NCBI GenBank assembly: GCA_021824855.1
Contig: JAKAJX010000176.1
Span: 1 to 6,862, forward strand
DNA length: 6,862 nt
Origin: Bacteroidota bacterium
GTDB lineage: Bacteria; Bacteroidota; Bacteroidia; Chitinophagales; Chitinophagaceae
Direction of reading: 5' to 3'
Both the position numbers and the translations under genes were made by a program. Shown piece after piece: positions 6,536 to 6,862 of this stretch; position 1 is the first letter of the stretch; every line of letters starts with the position of its first letter. Below the pieces are notes generated by a model. That model saw only the letters and a list, made by a program, of their open reading frames with translations, made no database searches and was not told the DNA's origin.

Positions 6536-6862
6536 ATGATGTATACTGCATTTATTAAAGGATTATTATTGGGAATGATGCTTGCCATTTCGGTTGGTCC
6601 TGTTATTTTTTCTATTATTAAACAAAGTATTACAACTGGCCATAAAGGCGGGTTTACCTTTGTTGCCGGCGTAAGTAGTAGCGATATTACAATGGTTGTT
6701 ATTAGCCAACTTTTTACAGAACTCTTCCGTAGTTTATTGGGTTTTAAAAAAGAAATAGGTATTGGAGGAAGTATTTTATTAATTGCTATTGGTTGGTTTG
6801 TACTGTTTTTTAAAAAAGTAAAAATTAATGAAGATGGTACATTAAAACAAGAAATGAGAAAA
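6536..6862 (+). CDS. LysE family translocator, N-terminal half (3' end beyond window)
   Basis: The visible 109 residues are the start of a LysE/RhtB-type inner-membrane exporter, a family that moves amino acids and similar small molecules out of the cell. Three membrane segments can be seen: about 6-30 (FIKGLLLGMMLAISVGPVIF, with the conserved Gly-Pro at 21-22), about 39-61 (GFTFVAGVSSSDITMVVISQ) and about 74-93 (IGIGGSILLIAIGWFVLFF), followed by a charged loop (94-109) where the window ends. Full-length members have about 200 or more residues and five or six segments, so roughly half is missing here. Two consecutive ATG codons (6536 and 6539) could each start translation. A promoter-like sequence lies just upstream and a terminator separates the gene from GH3, so it is an independent unit. 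The substrate cannot be told from this part. Confidence 0.9.
   Translation, partial: MMYTAFIKGLLLGMMLAISVGPVIFSIIKQSITTGHKGGFTFVAGVSSSDITMVVISQLFTELFRSLLGFKKEIGIGGSILLIAIGWFVLFFKKVKINEDGTLKQEMRK

Overview
This AT-rich window looks like ordinary chromosome from a member of the Bacteroidota, most likely a Chitinophagaceae-type or related organism. The evidence is a near-perfect Bacteroidota promoter (TTTG-N20-TATATTTG) ahead of the inositol-phosphatase gene, the near absence of Shine-Dalgarno sequences, TTA/AAA/ATT-rich codon use, and the protein types: an S41-like lipoprotein, a bacterial GH3 protein, a LysE translocator and a glycosyltransferase with a C-terminal nucleotide-binding-like domain. 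The assignment is inferred from these features, without any database search.

Layout. The left half (1-3447) is entirely on the minus strand. In order of transcription it holds an aldo/keto reductase (3447-2458) and then a tight three-gene unit: an inositol monophosphatase family protein (2388-1612), thiamine-monophosphate kinase ThiL (1612-572, overlapping by one base as TAATG) and a lipoprotein resembling S41 peptidases (562-1, cut by the window edge). The unit has its own promoter, and its -7 element sits so close to the first ATG that the mRNA should be leaderless or nearly so. A short divergent gap (3448-3531) separates this block from the right half, which is all on the plus strand: a family 2 glycosyltransferase (3532-4746, probably from a TTG start), a GH3-family acyl-adenylating enzyme (4800-6335), a strong intrinsic terminator (6358-6387), and the first half of a LysE-family exporter (6536 to the edge) behind its own likely promoter.

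How the genes fit together. ThiL makes the active cofactor thiamine diphosphate. The phosphatase in front of it is a general sugar/inositol phosphate phosphatase, and the two are coupled by the overlapping stop/start rather than by an obvious shared pathway. The glycosyltransferase and GH3 protein are same-strand neighbours 53 bases apart and may be co-transcribed, but no common substrate can be read from the sequence. No mobile element, CRISPR array, RNA gene or clear defence system was seen. There is no gene-free stretch over 300 bases; the longest is 6336-6535, which holds the terminator, a short coding-like stub and the lysE promoter.

The items most worth a second look are the extra Rossmann-like domain at the end of the glycosyltransferase, the bacterial GH3 enzyme with unknown substrate, the leaderless-type promoter, and the possible gene remnant after the terminator. 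I do not see convincing evidence for a wholly new system.
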